From NCBI GenBank assembly GCA_947462945.1, contig CANHTE010000086.1, positions 1 to 6,335 on the forward strand: a DNA stretch of 6,335 nt, read 5' to 3'. The translations under genes were made by a program, and so were the position numbers. This document shows, one piece after another, positions 3,951-6,335 of the stretch. Origin of the DNA: Acetobacteraceae bacterium. Lineage in GTDB: Bacteria; Pseudomonadota; Alphaproteobacteria; Acetobacterales; Acetobacteraceae. Every line of letters begins with the position of its first letter. Position 1 is the first letter of the stretch. The notes under the pieces were generated by a model. That model was not told where the DNA came from and did no database searches. It saw only the letters and a program-made list of their open reading frames with translations.

Positions 3951-6266
3951 ATGACCATCGCCGCCAATCTCGGCTACCCGCGCGTCGGGCCACGCCGTGA
4001 GTTGAAGACTGCTCTCGAAGCCTTCTGGGCCGGCACCCTGCCGGAACCCGACCTTCTGACCACCGCCGCAGGGCTCCGTGCGGGCGCCCGCGCCGTGCAA
4101 CAGGGCAGTGGGATCAACCACCTCCCCTCCGGCGACTTCGCCCTTTACGATCATGTGATGGAGACCGCCTGCGCCTTCGGGCTGGTGCCCAAGGGCTATG
4201 GCTGGGCTGGCGAAGGGCCGGTGTCCCTCGCCACCATGTTCGCGCTGGCTCGCGGTGCGCGCGGCAGCGCCACCGAGCGTGCGGCCGGCGTCCCGACCGA
4301 TGCCGTCGCGCTGGAAATGACGAAGTGGTTCGACACCAACTACCACTACATCGTCCCGCGTCTCTCGGCGGAGATGAGACCGCGCCTGCTCGACAACCGA
4401 TGGGCCCGCGCGTTGCGCGAGGGACTGGACCACGGCACGCGCACGCGTCCCGTTTTGCTTGGCCCTGTCTCGCTGCTGCTGCTCTCCAAGACGATCGACG
4501 GGACACGGCCGCTGGACCTGCTGCCGGCGCTGCTGGCGGCCTACGCCGACGCGCTGCGTATCCTGGCCGAGGCGGGAGCCGTCTGGGTGCAGGTGGACGA
4601 GCCCTGCCTCGCCACAGATCTGCCGGCGGGCGCGGGCGATGCGTATCGGATGGCCTTTCGCGAACTGGCGCTGGCCGCCCCGGGTCTGAATTTGCTGCTG
4701 ACCACCTATTTCGGGGGGCTTCGCGACAACCTGGGGCTCGCAACCGAACTTCCGGTCGCCGGACTGCATGTGGACCTCGTGCGCGCGCCCGATCAGCCCA
4801 GCGATGTCCTCGAGGCTTTGCCGCGTGAGCGCTGGCTCTCGCTTGGCGTGGTGGATGGCCGCAATGTCTGGCGCACCGACTTGCGGATGGCACTCGGGCA
4901 ACTCCAGCAGGCCGCAGCCGTCGGCTTCGCGAAGCGGTTGATGGTCGCCCCCTCGTGCTCCCTGCTGCACGTGCCGCACAGCCTGGCCCTCGAGACCGCG
5001 CTCGACCCGGTGCTGAAACGGCGCCTGGCTTTTGCCAACGAAAAGCTGAAGGAAGTCGCCATCCTGGCTCGCGCGTTGGACGAGGGGGAGGCAGCCCTCA
5101 GCGCCGCATTCGAGGAGAGCGACCGGGTGCTGGCCGATGCGCGTGCCGACAGGCGGCTGCAGGATCCGGCCGTTGCCGCGCGGCTCGCGGCACTGACTCC
5201 CGAGATGGAGAGCCGCCGCAACCCCTACCCCGCGCGCGCGGTAGTGCAGGCGAAACGGCTGCAGCTTCCGGAACTGCCGGTCACGGCCATCGGTTCCTGG
5301 CCGCAGACCAGCGAGGTGCGCGCGCTGCGGGCCCGCCTCAACCGCGGCGAGCTGGCCCAAGCGGACTATGACGCCGAGATGGAGCGCCTGACTGCAGACG
5401 CAGTGCATTGGCAGGACAAGATCGGCGTTGACGTCCCGGTCCATGGCGAGTTCGAACGCAACGACATGGTCAAGTATTTCGGCGAGCAGCTCGCCGGCTA
5501 CGCTTTCACGAAGCATGGCTGGGTGCAGAGCTACGGCACCCGCTGCGTCGCACCGCCGATCATATGGGCGGATGTCTCACGCCCTGCGCCGATGACAGTA
5601 CGCTGGTCAGCCTATGCGCAGTCGCTGACGCACAAGCCGATGAAGGGCATGCTGACGGGGCCGGTCACCATGCTGCAATGGTCATTCGTGCGGACGGACA
5701 TCCCGCGTGAAACGGTCTGCCGACAGATCGCCTTGGCCATCCGTGACGAGGTGGTGGATCTGGAAGCCGCCGGTATCCCCATTATCCAGATCGACGAACC
5801 GGCGTTCCGCGAGGGACTCCCGTTGCGCCGGGCAGACCGTGCCCAGTACCTGGACTGGGCAGTCGGGTGCTTCCGACTATCGGCTTCCGCCGTACGGGAC
5901 GACACGCAGATCCACACTCACATGTGCTACAGCGAGTTCAACGACATCATTGAGAGCATCGCGGCCATGGATGCAGATGTGATCTCGATCGAGACTGCGC
6001 GCAGCGACATGGAACTGCTCGAAGCCTTTGCCGTCTTCGACTATCCGAACGAGATCGGACCGGGCGTGTGGGACATCCACTCACCACGCATCCCGTCATC
6101 CGACGAGATGGCGACGCTGCTCCGACAGGCGACCGACCGCATTCCGCGCCGGCGGCTCTGGCTGAACCCCGATTGCGGCTGCAAGACCCGAGGTTGGGGA
6201 GAGGTGAGGCCGGCTATGGCGAATCTCGTTGCGGCGGCCCGGACACTTCGCGCTGAATTGGTCTGA
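3951..6266 (+). CDS. metE: cobalamin-independent methionine synthase (5-methyltetrahydropteroyltriglutamate--homocysteine methyltransferase)
   Basis: A 771-residue cytoplasmic enzyme (E. coli MetE is 753) that transfers the methyl group of 5-methyltetrahydropteroyl-triglutamate directly to homocysteine, the last step of methionine synthesis. The N-terminal barrel starts LGYPRVGPRRELKTALEAFW (residues 8-27) and contains EMTKWFDTNYHYIVPRL, LLGPVSLLLLSK and SCSLLHVPHSL. The C-terminal catalytic barrel starts near residue 430 with TAIGSWPQTSEVR and contains HGEFERNDMVKYFGE, GWVQSYGTRCV, KGMLTGPVTML and IIQIDEPAFREGLPLRR. The zinc ligands are all present: His657 and Cys659 (HTHMCYSEFND), Glu681 (IETARSDMELLE) and Cys742 (NPDCGCKTRGW). 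They correspond to E. coli His641, Cys643, Glu665 and Cys726 with a constant offset of 16. The ATG has AGGAG 9 bases upstream and follows a B12 riboswitch, so it should be repressed by cobalamin. It appears monocistronic. Intact and well supported. Confidence 0.99.
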   Translation: MTIAANLGYPRVGPRRELKTALEAFWAGTLPEPDLLTTAAGLRAGARAVQQGSGINHLPSGDFALYDHVMETACAFGLVPKGYGWAGEGPVSLATMFALARGARGSATERAAGVPTDAVALEMTKWFDTNYHYIVPRLSAEMRPRLLDNRWARALREGLDHGTRTRPVLLGPVSLLLLSKTIDGTRPLDLLPALLAAYADALRILAEAGAVWVQVDEPCLATDLPAGAGDAYRMAFRELALAAPGLNLLLTTYFGGLRDNLGLATELPVAGLHVDLVRAPDQPSDVLEALPRERWLSLGVVDGRNVWRTDLRMALGQLQQAAAVGFAKRLMVAPSCSLLHVPHSLALETALDPVLKRRLAFANEKLKEVAILARALDEGEAALSAAFEESDRVLADARADRRLQDPAVAARLAALTPEMESRRNPYPARAVVQAKRLQLPELPVTAIGSWPQTSEVRALRARLNRGELAQADYDAEMERLTADAVHWQDKIGVDVPVHGEFERNDMVKYFGEQLAGYAFTKHGWVQSYGTRCVAPPIIWADVSRPAPMTVRWSAYAQSLTHKPMKGMLTGPVTMLQWSFVRTDIPRETVCRQIALAIRDEVVDLEAAGIPIIQIDEPAFREGLPLRRADRAQYLDWAVGCFRLSASAVRDDTQIHTHMCYSEFNDIIESIAAMDADVISIETARSDMELLEAFAVFDYPNEIGPGVWDIHSPRIPSSDEMATLLRQATDRIPRRRLWLNPDCGCKTRGWGEVRPAMANLVAAARTLRAELV

Positions 6267-6273
6267 CGATACC

Positions 6274-6301
6274 CCCGCGTCCCGCTCGGGCGGGGCGCGG
6301 G
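6274..6301. terminator. GC-rich hairpin after metE, possible terminator
   Basis: Eight bases after the metE stop, CCCGCGTCCCGC (6274-6285) and GCGGGGCGCGGG (6290-6301) form a 12-pair stem with one G-U pair and a TCGG tetraloop. It is very stable but lacks the run of T residues expected of an intrinsic terminator. It may stop transcription with Rho's help or protect the metE mRNA 3' end, and its symmetry would let it act in both directions. Bases 6302-6335 show no assignable gene. Confidence 0.5.
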
Positions 6302-6335
6302 CTCATCGCCGACGAGGGGCGGCGCGCCATCGGCA

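Noticed and set aside
3669..5516. Very long minus-strand open frame (615 codons) opposite metE and the riboswitch
   Set aside because: It is antisense to a fully conserved metE and runs through the aptamer. Its composition (rich in Gln, Arg, Gly and His) is typical of the shadow of a GC-rich gene, and no domain is recognisable.
6303..6335. Possible end of a convergent minus-strand gene (reads ...RAAPRRR then TGA at 6305-6303)
   Set aside because: Only ten codons are visible and a stop occurs by chance often enough. The bidirectional-looking hairpin is compatible with it but does not establish it.

Overview
The window is GC-rich DNA, estimated by eye at roughly two-thirds G+C. It most likely comes from an alphaproteobacterium, possibly Acetobacteraceae (Roseomonas-like); that placement is an inference from composition and gene style and no marker gene confirms it. 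Most of the content is ordinary chromosomal material. I found no phage, CRISPR, transposase or tRNA, and nothing I would call a new multi-gene system.

Left part (1-2017): two tandem alpha/beta hydrolase genes lie on the minus strand, the second cut by the window edge. The two overlap by 4 bases (ATGA). A LysR-type regulator is transcribed divergently across a 103-base intergenic region that carries a repeated, partly palindromic GGGAC-type motif. This is the classic layout of a LysR regulator controlling its neighbouring catabolic or detoxification genes. The complete hydrolase has an Asp nucleophile (GHDMG), pointing to the epoxide hydrolase/haloacetate dehalogenase branch rather than serine esterases.

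Middle part (2018-3644): a decayed or rearranged stretch. On the minus strand there are two weak small frames and an ECF-type sigma factor whose 5' end appears to be missing. At about 2985-3002 it abuts the plus-strand 3' remnant of a secreted-hydrolase-type gene that has lost its 5' part and carries an apparent frameshift in a CG repeat and an in-frame TGA. The two truncated genes look joined at a recombination or deletion point.

Right part (3641-6335): a recognisable promoter, a cobalamin (B12) riboswitch with a GC-rich expression platform, and a complete metE encoding cobalamin-independent methionine synthase with all four zinc ligands. When B12 is plentiful the riboswitch should shut off MetE so that a B12-dependent MetH (not in this window) can take over. 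A strong GC hairpin follows metE.
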